From: Phoronis australis
Taxonomy: Eukaryota > Phoronida > Phoronidae
DNA: 64,000 nucleotides
Direction of reading: 5' to 3'
Assembly: GCA_002633005.1 (NCBI GenBank)
Contig: NMRA01000108.1
Span: 539,756-603,755, forward strand
Both the position numbers and the translations under genes were made by a program. Below are positions 10,901 through 23,488 of this stretch, in pieces (the stretch's first letter is position 1; each line of letters starts with the position of its first letter). The notes under the pieces are model-generated. The model was not told the origin of the DNA, searched no databases, and saw only the letters and a program-made list of their open reading frames with translations.

Positions 10901-11533
10901 TTAAACGGAAACGAAAATGGCATTGACAAGTTATTCAAAAGCATTACCGGCACCGTATAAGGCCTAACGAATATTTAATTCGACTGGTGATCTAACGTCG
11001 CAAACATTTGCGAAAATTCATTTGATTATTATGGCATACTTTTTATAATGACCAGAGGTAAACGTTTTGCAAGATTGGACACATTTTCTGGCTTGACCGA
11101 TTTCCACATATGTAGTCCGTCATGTCTGCATTGCTAAAAAACGTCGATCTATTTATATCGTTCAACTATACAACATTGCTTAGGAACATCAATACGGTGA
11201 CAAGGTTGCTTTTAATTCCTAATGAAACTAATTAACGATTCATCGTGTAGCGCAAAAAGAGCGCGCATTTTCTTCGCGATTTCATTTATGAGGATACAGC
11301 CAGAATATTGATCAGCTAACCATTCGCACATAGAAATATTTCGATACCCACTCACAACGACCAAACTGTCGTTATCGCTAAATGTCACTGACAGCAATCG
11401 ATATATAGCCAGCGCGAGATCTTTCGAGGGCATATAGCGCAGCAAACTAAAACGTAGGTCACGTGCTCAAAGCAATCCTCCGTCAATCAACCACTCTTGT
11501 TTGCAACGGTGAAACTTTCTGGAAAACGGGAAA

Positions 11534-11613
11534 ATGTCTGTTTTGTTGACAGCTGCCAAGAATTCTGTACGACCCAAGAGCCGTGCCAAGAGCGCGAAGA
11601 AGACCAAAAAACG
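11534..11613 (+). CDS. Candidate lysine-rich first coding exon A (unidentified gene)
   Basis: ATG (context AAAATGT) opens 26 codons plus two bases and ends in a strong donor, ACG|GTAAGT. It encodes MSVLLTAAKNSV followed by a Lys/Arg/Ser-rich tail ending KKTKK. It is closely related to the exon at 18590-18684 (MSVVLTAARKSV, Lys/Pro-rich tail), and both leave phase 2. Two related start exons on one strand, 7 kb apart, imply alternative first exons of one gene or tandem paralogues. I could not find the exon they join; the FAIM-like gene at 35.6 kb lies downstream but the link is unproven. I do not recognise the family. Confidence 0.45.
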
Positions 11614-14600
11614 GTAAGTAGGGGCGAAATTTACACATGAGCTGTTTCTAAGTATCTGCGATCCATACGTTTGGTAAACATTGAGTGAGGAGACATATTG
11701 AATATTTTATATAGCACGTCATGGACAAGGCTACCACTGGCGGTATATTTGGTTAGTATCTTTGGTTCTATGTAAAACAAATGGACGAAAATTCTACTAC
11801 TAAGTCTCGTAGCGGACGCCTGTTTCCACGGCAACTAAATCGTCGATCCAAGTATTAATCTAATAAATACCTTTGAGAATATATCTAGGCTTATACACTA
11901 AAATTCATTTACTAATTACTTAAAATTTAATGGAGTTTATGTCCGGATTGCGTGATGGCTGGGAGTTACAAAATACGGACGGGTCTCGTTAAAACTGGGA
12001 AATCTAAACAGATGCAATCGGTCACCTGAAGGAAACAGTCACTGACCCCCAGTTCACTCATAGTTTATGAATCATTTAAAGCCGCAATTCCTTTTCATTT
12101 ACTATCAAATATGAAATCAAGATATATGTTAATACGTTTATCAAACTAGATAAAACCTTTCTTAGTCACGATAGCATCGATCTCAACCTTCAGTTAGAAA
12201 TAAGACGACGTCAAGCTGAGTTTGAACAGTCAACTTTTCGAAGGCCTGGCCGTATGACTTCCGAAGCCGTTCATAATTACTCTATAACGACCGTAATGAG
12301 TTTGTGGCCAATGAAATGAAGCCCCATCATGACATGAGGCTTTTTTCAAGTCTGCTTTTGTGGGAATGAGCTGTTTAGTTTTGATTTTGGTTCTCGGACA
12401 GTTTTTAACAGCCCTGGTGTATTTCTGTTTCCCTGTCCTTGCTTTCGATTGTCGCCCCGTGGTCGGTGCCGTTATGAGCTGCTAAATGGCAAGGGTTGGT
12501 GTCTGAACGATAGAAGTGGTGGGCGATTATTAGGCACAATATATTTCAGACATTACATATCTACTGCTACCCCTGCCATTAGGAAGCAAATGTACCCACG
12601 GAATGTATATGTAACGGACTGTAGTCAATTGAACTGACAAGTCAGAATAATGCCTACACACACACAGCTCGGGAAACTGGTGGCAGTGGCGGCACAAATG
12701 TGCTAAAAAGGTAAAATAATAAAATCAAGAGCACATAAATATTCTTGGGTTAGCCTAGAAAAACTAAACCACATACAAGCGCAATGTTCGTTTTGAAGTT
12801 TATGCCTCAACATATTTCTAAGCCATCGATTAAAAAATAAAATAAGGTCGTGTTCCGCAGTCCCAAGACGTTTGCGAGTAAAGCTAATGTGATGACGTTA
12901 TTTGGTTGTAATGCATGGCGATATCTCGCGAAGACTTGTGTGATTGTGCTTTTTTGTTAGATTCTTGGGTCGGAGGAGACGACTGCAGGCCACCACACAA
13001 AGTATTCCTGTTAATTTTTTTTTGAGAACCACAGTTTTAGCAGGCGTTTGGGTGTGTTTTCTTCATGTCACAATGTGGGATTGTTTTCTGTTAGGTATTG
13101 CAACGGGTAGGTGTGAATTTGTGGTCAGCGAAGTTTCTTTTCCTTTTCTCTCTACTCCCGGTCACCTTCACTGTTTCACTCCTATGGTGGCCACGTCCTA
13201 GGTTATTGAATTTGTTCCAGCTGAAGCAGACTGAACAGTGACAAGGCGGATCATTGAGCGCACCTCACTTCTGTGGGGGGGGGAGCTGCGTTTACACCCG
13301 TCACGTCCCCTTTACAGTTGGCTGCAGTAATGTTTATACGCTCTCAAAATGTAATGCTTTTTCTTGGCTCCTTCGTTATCCCCTAAATAACAAACAGATT
13401 ATATGTTTTAGTCACTTACCGAGTCTGTGACATCATTGGATAAACAGTTCAACCAGAAGGGACCCAAATACGGTTTATCTCCGCGTGTATGCATAAATGT
13501 ATTTATTTATTTATTATTGTAATATTTACATTGAGGGTAGCCCCATCAGTTCTCACTGTTTTCCATTGGGGGCCCTCTGTAAAAATATACAAAGACCGTG
13601 TCGTTGCACGTAACAATGCCATAAATAAAATATAAACACTGACAACGAAGCAATGTTGTACTTCCTTTACGCTTTTGGGTCAAAAAACAAAACACATTTC
13701 CGTTGTTCGAAATAAAACACAACAATTTCGTTGTCTGCGTATGCCTGATGGTTTTAGTCGAAACTAAGATAACACAGCAATTTTGCGGTCTCTTTATGAC
13801 CGAGACAAAACATCGTACTTCCGCTGTATTTGTATCACAATACCCAGTGCCTTTTCTTTCCTTGTGACATCACTCTCCGCCATATTTATAACGTAATGCA
13901 CATTTAAGTGCAGTCTAAAACAATGCTGTAGTGGTAAAATTAGAGGTAAGTAGGCACCAAAAGCCCACCGTATCCCCTTGAAGACTGAACGTAATTTATG
14001 ATGCGTAGGCGCTACGTTCAAATGCCAAAAGATGGTTGGCTGCGCCTACGTGCGCCTACGCCCCACTACAGCACCGTTAAAACACCTTTGTGTCCAAATC
14101 CCAGTGATACTAATTTGTGACAAAATACTCCAATAAAATTCAAATACAAATAACCCAAGAATTTTTCAGGTAGCAACTTCCTTCAGGTGTCCGATACAAA
14201 GCCTAGATTGATCACTAGAAAACACAATTGTGGAACAATGATTTCATAAGTGCACTACTGTTACTTATCCGGAATACCTCGGGTATTTTCGTAGTCTCGA
14301 ATTTCCGCTCGGGTGTGAACGTTTTTTTTTGTCTGTGGGAACGTGGGTAAACCCCGGGTATTCTGGGTGCACAAGCAAACAACGTTTATCTCAAAGGGTA
14401 AAGCTGACGCTACAAAAATTTCAGAGATTTTCTGAAAGCATTTTCCGAGACATCAACGGTGAAAACAGTCCAAGGACTCTGCTGAGGAGGAACGCTTTTG
14501 ACATGTTTATCAGTTCTATTAAATTTTGGAAAACATGAAATCAATATCGTACCGTTGTATTATTTTAAGTGTATTAAGCCCTAGTGTCAACTGTGCTACC

Positions 14601-17600
14601 GGATGTCGGAATTAAAAGTCAAATACACGGAGAATTAAGTGAAGACAAAATCGCCAACTTCAAACTTAGGGATTTTAATCGAACCCTCAGAACGCTTATC
14701 ACAGGAGTGGACACTTCACCACTGTCAACCAAACTCCAGCCACGCAAAATTTTAGTGAAAAACTCTGTGATGCTTGGTCAGGGTTTTTGTTTTGCAAGTT
14801 CCGTCGCTGTAATAAGAGTTCCTCTCCTTGGTAATGGCTCGTAAGCCCTTGGCACGGTTTAAATTACAACCCTGAACTTTCAACGTTTGTGGTGGTGCAT
14901 CTAGACACAGAATGTATTTTTGACGAGGTGAAAACTTTATCAGTGAGCGGATTTCGCCTACCGCCCGTTTAAAATACACGGGACGAAATTAGTACAGAAC
15001 GCGATAGAACGTATTGTAGTGCGAATCTGAAGTTCATTTGCCATAACAGCAATGCTTTTTGGGCATTTTTCGAACTAAACGGCTAAAAACTCGAAGACAA
15101 TAACAGAATACACTCTGCTACCGTATTGGGCAAATGACCAAACGACAAGCTTTTGCCCCACTTCCCGTGACGTCACAGTTAAGTCTCATATAATCTCGCG
15201 TTATTGTTATAAACTCGCAAAAGGCCTATTAAGTCTGACCAGTGAATCCCACTCAGTTCCTAGTAATCAAATATAAAACCAGGAGGCCCAACTCTCCGTA
15301 TTTACAATCTAAAATGGTTCCCACTGAAGAGATTTTTAAAAATCGTGGAGAGATGAAATGTCTTCATGGTGGTGTACAGTTCCTATGTTGCTTTTCGTGT
15401 GATGTTTCATTTGTGTTTGCAGTAAAAACAATTGATTTTAAAGTGACGCACACGTGGCACCATTATGCTTGCTCAACATACTTCTGAAAATCAAACGAAA
15501 ACGTGAAATCTTTGCTTACTGGTATTACTCATACAACGATCGTGCATATATTGCCATATTGATGAAAACAAAATGTCGGTACAAATGCGTTCAATTTGCG
15601 ACGCTCACTGTCTATCATTCAATACTTCCAATTGTTTATAGGGAGACACTCATGCGTACAAACATATCAGAATATCAAAAATCGATTGCTACATAAATAG
15701 ACAAAAGGTTCTTTCAAAAAATCAATTGTGGGGTAAGAAGGATAAATACTGTACATTAAAAATGCATGAAAATCAATGATATGCCAAAGCACATCAAATG
15801 TTTAGTTTTAATATTTTTCTATAAACATCGCCAACGAAGTTGAATTGTGGGTTTAATCAATGATGTAAACATCGGGAACACAAATGTCTCTCTAATGCAA
15901 GCCGCTCACTTTACTGGACAGTACGAACCTACCCAGAGTGCAACTTGTTGTAAATAAGAAAACAATTTCACGTTTGTTTTATTAGATTTTCGGAGTACTT
16001 TCTTGCATAATGGACGATGTTATTGATTTTTTAAGCGATTGTGTGAAGAACACCGATAGATGTCACTGCGTTGTTTGGAGTCTCGTTACAAACAGAACTT
16101 TGCGTGATGTGAAGACATGCAAACTCCGGAAACGGACTCCTGAAGCCCATGAGCGTTCACGTGGCACGTCTTGTTCCTTATTTTAGTAAGATTTAAAAAT
16201 CTTTCGTTTCAAAGGCGTTTTCAATTTCCCCAGTAATCAGTAAACATACAGCACACAAAAGGCAAAGTTAAGCGCTGTATTTGGGAATAAAAATCTTAAC
16301 AGTTAGCCTATTGCTTCATAAGACCTCAAGTAAGCTTCATTCGTGTACCTTGGTCACACATCGAGCAATGCTCTGCCTAATCGGGATTCAAAGCTTGATC
16401 GGGCGATTTTCATTCGACCTAATGACTTTTCCGTGCTAAAAATTGTCACACCGAGATTCTTGGTAGCGTTGGCCTGGTAACGGCATCAAACACTTGAAGT
16501 AGGCAACGGTGCACTGGAGGATCCAGGAGGCGGTCACAACGCCCAGCGAACCATTGTTCGCCATAACCGTAGAGATGGGTCGTCATTGACCAAGAATTCA
16601 GTTGGAGGGTCTAAGGCAACCCACAAATCCCTTCTGATGTTAGAACACGCATGGCTAATTTTGTTGTTTCTACAATTAAAATCGCGTTGGATCTAATGTT
16701 GTTCAGATACAAATTCTGTTGAATTGTTAAAAGCAGAAATGCATCTTGAGTTCCTTTCTCCTGCTACGTAGCTGCACACCTGAAGAAAGGAGATTGTTTT
16801 GACACAACGAACGACTCTTTATCAAGCTTTCAAACAAAAGTTTAATCGTGTTTTCAACGAAGTTTGTGTCAACAAAGGGCTACTACCGAACTATACTGGC
16901 GTGAAGGAGAAAAGAAAGACCGGGTGGCATTTTTGTAAAATTCCACTCAAATTACTTTATCGAAAATTGTGAATTTCCCACGGTGAACCGTATACCGCTT
17001 CTATTGATCATGATTTTTTAGAATTTAATTAAGACCTCGTGGTGGTAATCCAGTGATTTTTATATTAATTAAAAAGATGCATCCTCTGTCTGACATTATT
17101 GATTATGATTATATTTCAAATGTTCATTTCAAAATGTAATTCCAAACCTTGTAAATATTGAAGCATTTCCTGTTATCCAATACCACTTAAATGTCACACT
17201 TTCGCAACAGAAAATGTCATTTTTGGTAAATACTAAATGTAATACGATTTGCATTCAAAGCATTGCAATCTTTCACATTGCTACAGTGCACTATAGGTGG
17301 CGCTGTGTCAGTGGCTATTAAAGCATGGGAATCAATTTCCGCTTATTGTATTCATTATTTTTAGGGTGTAAACTGGATTTAGCACAAAGAAGTCTATATG
17401 AAAGCATGCACGTGGACGATTTAGCTATTTTCGCATTCTTTTGGTCACAGTCAAAATATGAAATCGAAGTTACTATGCAACCGCCTTCGGCGATTTCGAC
17501 GTTTTTGAAAACATTAAATTCCGTCTGTAAATTCGTCTACCGTGAAAAATAATACGATTTTGACTACTTATCGTTAGGAAATCAATCTCAAATTGCTCCC

Positions 17601-18589
17601 TAATGAAAATTATTAGGATCTTTTCTGAGCTTGTGGGGAACTGACAGTTCGCCTTTGCTTGAGACAAAGTTGACTCGTCAAGGTGTGTCATGTTATTCGT
17701 CGAACATGGTCTTAAACCATGCGCGCGCCTAGCCTACAATATAAGCGGGCTCGAATTTTTCGATATGCGAACCTTTTACTGAAAGAAACCAACGACTAAA
17801 AACACGGGACCACTAGGCTGAGGCCCACGAACCGTTGCTCCGCTCCTTCCCTTGGATTTTGTCGACTTTTCTCTCGTTTACTCGGACTTTTTGTTTCACT
17901 GAGGCGGACCTTTTTGCCCAATTCGCCAAATTGCCCTCCCCCGGGTGCGCCCATGTAAACACTAGAGTATTCTAGGTTCTTTGCAAGACCAAAAACAGCT
18001 TCTCATCTGTGTAAGGAACAATTTGAGACCAATTTAATTACGGTAAGTTCTAAATCAAAGATCGCTTCATGGAGGGAACGCGGGTTTGTAGACGCTTTAA
18101 GATTTGAATTAGTCCAGTTATGGTCCAGAAAGTCTCTGTTTTACCGCATTCACAATGGAAGTGTTCCTCAACTGGGGAGGAACTGTGGCTACAGATTGAA
18201 TATGATACATCTTGGAACTTATCATTTCATTATGCGCTTTCAATGAACTTTATAATGGATGGAAGAATTCGAATGAGACTGGCAGGTTCCCTTGAGAAGT
18301 GGGATTTTGGTACCCTCTAACAGTACATACGAACAAAAACTTAAATTTGCAGAGACCACACGATTTTGTGCAAATATTAACCCGGTTCGATAAACTTAAT
18401 CGGTTATCTGTTTTCGAGTGCTTTCGCGAATTCCCTTTCGAGAGCCCCGTTCTACAAAGAATATTTTATTTATCAATCGATACATAGCGCTTGTGCATTC
18501 ATTTAAAAGTTTGAGGACGAGACTGACAGGTCATTTATTAATTTTTGAGTTTGGTTTGTGCGGATTCAGTGTCCTGGCAATATTGAAGA
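11614..18589. other. Intron or intergenic, no further exon recognised
   Basis: AT-rich sequence without convincing exons. It holds a diverged CTCGCG-type repeat segment (about 12880-12960), simple TTTA repeats near 13500, one copy of the repeat shared with 26735-26900, and a short GGTGGCGCTGTGTCAG repeat near 17295. If exon A at 11534 is real, part of this is its first intron. Confidence 0.5.
14275..14450. repeat. Dispersed repeat, copy shared with 26735-26900
   Basis: Shared blocks in the same order: CTCGGGTATTT, GGTGTGAACGTT (versus GAGGTGAACGTT), and GACGCTACAAAAA followed by an ATTTTCTG/ATTCTCTG segment ending GAAAG/GGAAG. The copies are diverged and carry indels. No coding content. Confidence 0.5.
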
Positions 18590-18684
18590 ATGTCTGTGGT
18601 ATTAACAGCGGCGAGGAAAAGCGTACAAAAGCCCAAAAGTCCAAAACCGAAGAAAAAGACTTCTGTATCGAGCACCGAGCGCAG
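18590..18684 (+). CDS. Candidate lysine-rich first coding exon B (unidentified gene)
   Basis: ATG at 18590 opens 31 codons plus two bases and ends at CGCAG|GTATCG. The start MSVVLTAARKSV is homologous to exon A (MSVLLTAAKNSV); the tail KPKSPKPKKK then TSVSSTER is basic and low-complexity. DNA between the two exons has diverged at silent sites (TTGTTGACAGCT versus GTATTAACAGCG) while the peptide pattern is kept, which argues for selection on protein. The exon leaves phase 2 like exon A. The downstream partner exon was not found; gene identity is unknown. Confidence 0.45.
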
Positions 18685-19158
18685 GTATCGTGTTTCGTCT
18701 ATTGATGTACTGTATCGGGTTTGTGTTTCTCCTGCCTGAGGGCCATATGGTCTGCCAAAGTAGGCAATGCTTTTCACGCGTAACAAATTAGTCAATTCTA
18801 CAAGCAATCTCAACAACGAGGGCAATTATCAGGGCCTGGAAAAATTTGCTCTCGTAAAACAAGACGTCACAAAACTGTAGTTTTTCTACAATTTTGTGAA
18901 CTAGCCACGCAGAAGTGCAGCGTGTGCCTTCTGGTTTTTAGCCCCGCGTGTCGGGTTCACAACTTCGTCAAAATTGAACCAAGTGAATTTTAACATATTT
19001 CTTCTTGATTTTAAGTTTCACTTTCGCCTGCGTCTAAGCCGTTCATTTCAGAGGTTAATTGCGCTAAAATAGAACCTAAGTTCAGTTTGTTTTTAACAAC
19101 GCTTCCGGGTTCTTCCAATATCACAACTTTTACTAGTTTGCGCACTGTCCGTTGATCT

Positions 19159-19178
19159 GAGACAAATTAATTTGTCTC
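19159..19178. repeat. 20-bp perfect palindrome
   Basis: GAGACAAATT is followed directly by its reverse complement AATTTGTCTC, with no spacer, ending 8 bp before the TIR element at 19187. Confidence 0.85.
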
Positions 19179-19186
19179 GTTGCTTG

Positions 19187-19340
19187 CAGTGGCGGAATTA
19201 GAGGGGGCCAAGGGGGCCACGCCCCCCCTAAAATTCTCCACGATTATATTTGACAGTTCGGGGGTGCGAATGTCTGACGGGCAAAATCCTGGCTAATACT
19301 CTGCCCGCCCCCCCAACTCAAAATCCTGGATCCGCCCCTG
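19187..19340. mobile_element. 154-bp TIR element with GGCGGA ends
   Basis: It begins CAGTGGCGGAATTAG with a G-run and ends in a C-run plus CTGGATCCGCCCCTG, complementary at the tips. TTGCTT occurs just outside both ends (19180-19185 and 19343-19348), offset by one or two bases, perhaps a blurred target-site duplication. Non-autonomous; same family as 31049-32007 and 270-562. Confidence 0.6.
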
Positions 19341-22300
19341 ATTTGCTTCCAGATGTTTTCGGAAAGATCATGAAATCCAGAGACAAATGTATATTGCAAA
19401 ATATTGAAAACGACCTTATGGATGTCGAACGTGGGAGAGCACTGTAACTGTTGAAGCTCAGATGATACTATTCACTATTTTTTTCAATGAAATTCTTGGA
19501 AGTTGTAGAGACGACTGTTGTTCACGCTATACAGCGAAAAAAGCCGGAGGCTTACATACGTATATACAAAAAATTATCATTAACAACAAATAAAAAGCAC
19601 TATATACATGTATACAGATACCAAATCCATGTGTCATTGACATGAATCAAGATTTTCAATAATTATATTCTCGGTTGCACGCTTTCACTGGAGTATTTCG
19701 GTCGCAGCATTTGGTTAGACCTCCTTAATCCAAAATTGGAAGATAATGTTACTTCCTATTCCAAACAAAGTGGCCCGCTGTCCTCTTAAGATGAGCTAGT
19801 AAAAATGAAATTTGTCACCTCTGAGAAAATTAGGGTGATCTGAAAAAATTGTGAATGCTCAAGAAAAAAAAAAACAAAAACACGCGGCTACCCGTCCTAG
19901 CATTACATTTTATACAAAACAATACATTTGTTAGGTAATTAAGAATTTAAAAATCATTTTGTGTTATTGGTTGACAATGCGACATGTGGTAAAATGTGGC
20001 CCAAATTATCAATTAATGTCGGACAGTTGTGATAACAATTTTCTCAATTCTGAATGTTATTTATACAGTTTGCTAAACCCGGTTTTTACGTGTGATCTGG
20101 TATGAACAACGGCGCTCCCATCATGCTCTTCAAAATGAGAATCTGTAACCCTTGCCAACCATAAAGGAGAAGGTCCGAAAACTCGTAACAACGTCGGCAA
20201 AACTTACAAGCGTGACTAACAATCTTGGCGAGTTACTGTGGAGAACGGCCAGCCACCAAGTACGTGAGAGTCCACTTTAAAACGCAATGGACAAGTGTTT
20301 TAGTTGACAGTTTTATTTGTCACTAAGGTGTGATACAAATGGTGCGTTAGCCGGTGACGGAACTATGCTTGACGGAAACCTTGGTCTGAAGTCACCAAAA
20401 GAGAGCTTTCTTTTATAGAAGTGGTAACACTTTTTCTTCAATAAAAAAGATGTACACATTTGGGATGACTTAGTCTTTGAAACAGCTAAGATAATCCTGC
20501 GGAATTTTCAATGAAGGAATTGCCCAGTCACATGCCAACTCTGAGGAAGTTCGTGATCGTTTGAGAAGAAAAGCGGTACGAGAACAATTCTCAGTTTAAT
20601 TATGTGTTGCAATCAGTTTTGTTGTCAATTGATACAATGCGTACGGCGATCGAAAACCATTTCTGACTTTCTATTCATTTTTATATTTACAGATAACAGT
20701 AATCAATGTGTCTCGCGATCGTATTGACTGTGACATAGTTTGTAGTCAAGTGTGTACACGTGACATTTATTTCCCGTACCATTATTTACGAGTCTGCTGG
20801 TCGCTTCTCATTTATACTTGTTCGGATCCGGTCATAATTAGCCTACACTCTTTCCCAATGCTATGAAAAGGTGAAGACTCGGACTCCGGAATGGTTAAAT
20901 GGGGGCGCGTTCCGTTAACGCAAGACACAATCGAGGCAGCTGCGGCGAGAGATTTTCGCTTATAATTGTACGGAAATGGTGAATTCTATCCCACAATTCA
21001 ACATTCCAGCGTCACCGAACTTTCACTTCTTTGCTAGTGTATGCGGGTAAGATTCAGAATGACCATAGCGGCGTGAAACATTCGCACTTCACTCGTGATT
21101 TTACGTGGTCGCGCGTAACGTAGCGAGAAACTTGGCCTTATGGAACATAGTCTTGCCATCATAGTCTAATGAACATTTCGAAAACTTGGCCATTTAGTCA
21201 GATTTCGACTATAGTAATCTACAGTCTGATTTCATGAATGCATACGTATGTCGACAATTCAAATTCCTTATAGTTTCTATCATTGTCGATATTTTTTATT
21301 CAGTTGCTCGATGGTTTTACTGTGCGCGGCAACTATTTGGATAACCTTTGATGGAGATACACATAGACGCACCTTTGTACTGCAAACCAAAACAAAGTGT
21401 CATGCTCGAGTGACACCGTGAACAGTGGGCATGGTGATCACAACCCGAGTTATCTTCTGTATTGACTTAGTTACGCCAATTAAGGCTGTAAAAGCATATT
21501 TTTACGTTCAGCTGGTTTCAATAGACCGGTTGACCTAGGTCCTCCTTCATTGACCAAGATGCCGGAAAACCAGACGTCAGTAGGTACATTCAGTGTTCAC
21601 CAAACTCTAAATGCTAAGACAGGCTGGATGGAAACTAACCATGAGAACCCCGAGTCTACGACACAACACTCTGACATTCCGAATGGTCGGAAGGTAATGT
21701 TTGGACGTTCAGTGGTAAGAAGTTGCTGAAACCGTCAGACTAAATCGTCGAGGGATGCAGTGTCCATCTTCGAATTATGTGACTCCGACTCAAGATTAGA
21801 AGGCGTCTAGTAAAACTACAAAATGACGTTTCAAGTACTTTTCGGCTCATTCCCGGACCATTTGTTTATGACCAACGTCCAAGTCAGGAGCGGAATTCTG
21901 TGTGTTTTGAATCATCCTCGTACGGTGCTACTCTTGTCGGACAGCGCCACCGTGTATGTCGTAGTACTCTAAAACTTAGTCTATATTCAACGTAGGCTTG
22001 CTGTGACTACTGTACGAATCATAAAAGAAGGTGAATGTCGAAAACTGACCAACAGTTCGACAGCTTCCCGTTCAAAAGGCGTATTTCTGACTTTTCTTTT
22101 AGCGTAATGGCAATAAATAGGGCCCGGCTGGTAAGTGCAAACAGACGCTATTCACCGTGAAACTGCACTTGCTCCTTGTGAAACACTCGCGTGACCACGC
22201 CAAATTCAGTCAACGAAAGATACAATCCCTCGGAAACACCTTTGGATAGATTTCTTCGCTTGCGTGATGCCCTTGTCGTAGTTGATAAATTAACAATATG

Positions 22301-23348
22301 CTATCTCTCCAACGAGAATACGACGCATACCAACGCCTGTTGTGATGCAAACGTCCTAACACCAGAGTAGACAGATTAAATTAAATTTTAATGATGTTAT
22401 TAATGGAGACTTATGTCATTATTCCGCAGTAATGCGCGTTTTGTATGCTATTAATATTCACGACGGTCCTTCTGTCAATGAACTTTTGTAATAACGACTC
22501 AAAACAATCTTCCGACAGCCAAAACAGCAAAGTACCACAACGGTCATTAAAATCTTAATTTCGTGCAATTTTGAAAAAAGGCACTAACCACTTTTTTCTC
22601 TTGTATTATTAAGAAAAGATTAGCACCGTACGCAGCAATAAATTCTTTTTATACAAACCACTTCGTCTATTCATTTTCAAAGATATATATTACAGCAAAC
22701 TATCATTCTGAAAATAAAGTTTATCTTGTTGAAACAACCTTTATAAACTATAACGTCGATTTTGGCAAAGACCTCGTTGTCCGAGCAAAGACGCATCTAA
22801 AACGCACTCCGTTGGGAATTTATCGAAGTTATAAAGCAGATATGTGCGATGACGTAAAAACAGGAGCTATACCCGTGAACGACTTTGTCGTTGCCTTGTA
22901 CTGGTTTAGTTGACCGTTTTCAAAACTTGTACGCACTCCGTTTCGACCGCCGCTTTTACATTGAGGAAATTATAATGGACTGTGAAATTATCGGAACTAA
23001 CGTTTGTGAGTTGACAAATGTCACAGACCATTTCCAGTCAAAGGTGCCTAATTTCCTCCAAATACAAACTTCGAATTTTCAATCACCAACGCACCTAGGA
23101 GCGGCGCGACCTTGGGCAAGAATTTAGCGAAAAGCCAAGACCACGCGAACTGGGGCGAGTGAAAAGCGAGTGTTTTGCGGGTATGCTCCTAGAAAAATGG
23201 CGGCCACTAAAGTGCTTGGTCGTGAGGCTGGGATGTCAAATTATGGATAAAATGGCTGTTTCCGTTCCTGTGCAAGTGTCTTGGAGAGGAAACGAAATCG
23301 ATGGGCCAGGGGCGCTCTGTTACCTTTCTCTCCGAGTCTTTTTAAATA

Positions 23349-23488
23349 CCTTAAATCATCACCAGGTATGAGTCTTGCTCAACATCATTTCACGATAACA
23401 ATCAACTTTACACCAAAGTGCATAATACATGTAGAGCATGACTCATACCTGATGATGATTTAAGCTATTAAGTCGAAACGTTGACGTC
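23349..23488. mobile_element. Penelope-like terminal hairpin with hammerhead-ribozyme-like core
   Basis: Arms of about 25 bp (CTTAAATCATCACCAGG at left; CCTGATGATGATTTAAG at right) face each other around a ~65-bp spacer. The right arm continues into CTGATGA (23449-23455), a 7-bp stem GATTTAA/TTAAGTC with loop GCTA, GAAA (23475-23478), and a 3-bp stem ACG/CGT followed by C. This is the order of a minimal hammerhead ribozyme as found in Penelope-like elements. An extra U follows CUGAUGA and no helix I partner is visible, so it is probably decayed. No reverse transcriptase lies alongside. Confidence 0.45.

Larger units (their letters stand above)
5649..11533. other. Intergenic, repeat-bearing, no gene recognised
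   Basis: AT-rich sequence with many stops in all frames. Apart from the two inverted-repeat elements at 6734-6886 and 7851-7991, I see nothing with recognisable protein similarity, splice structure or RNA-gene boxes. Open frames here are short and lack domain motifs. Confidence 0.6.
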
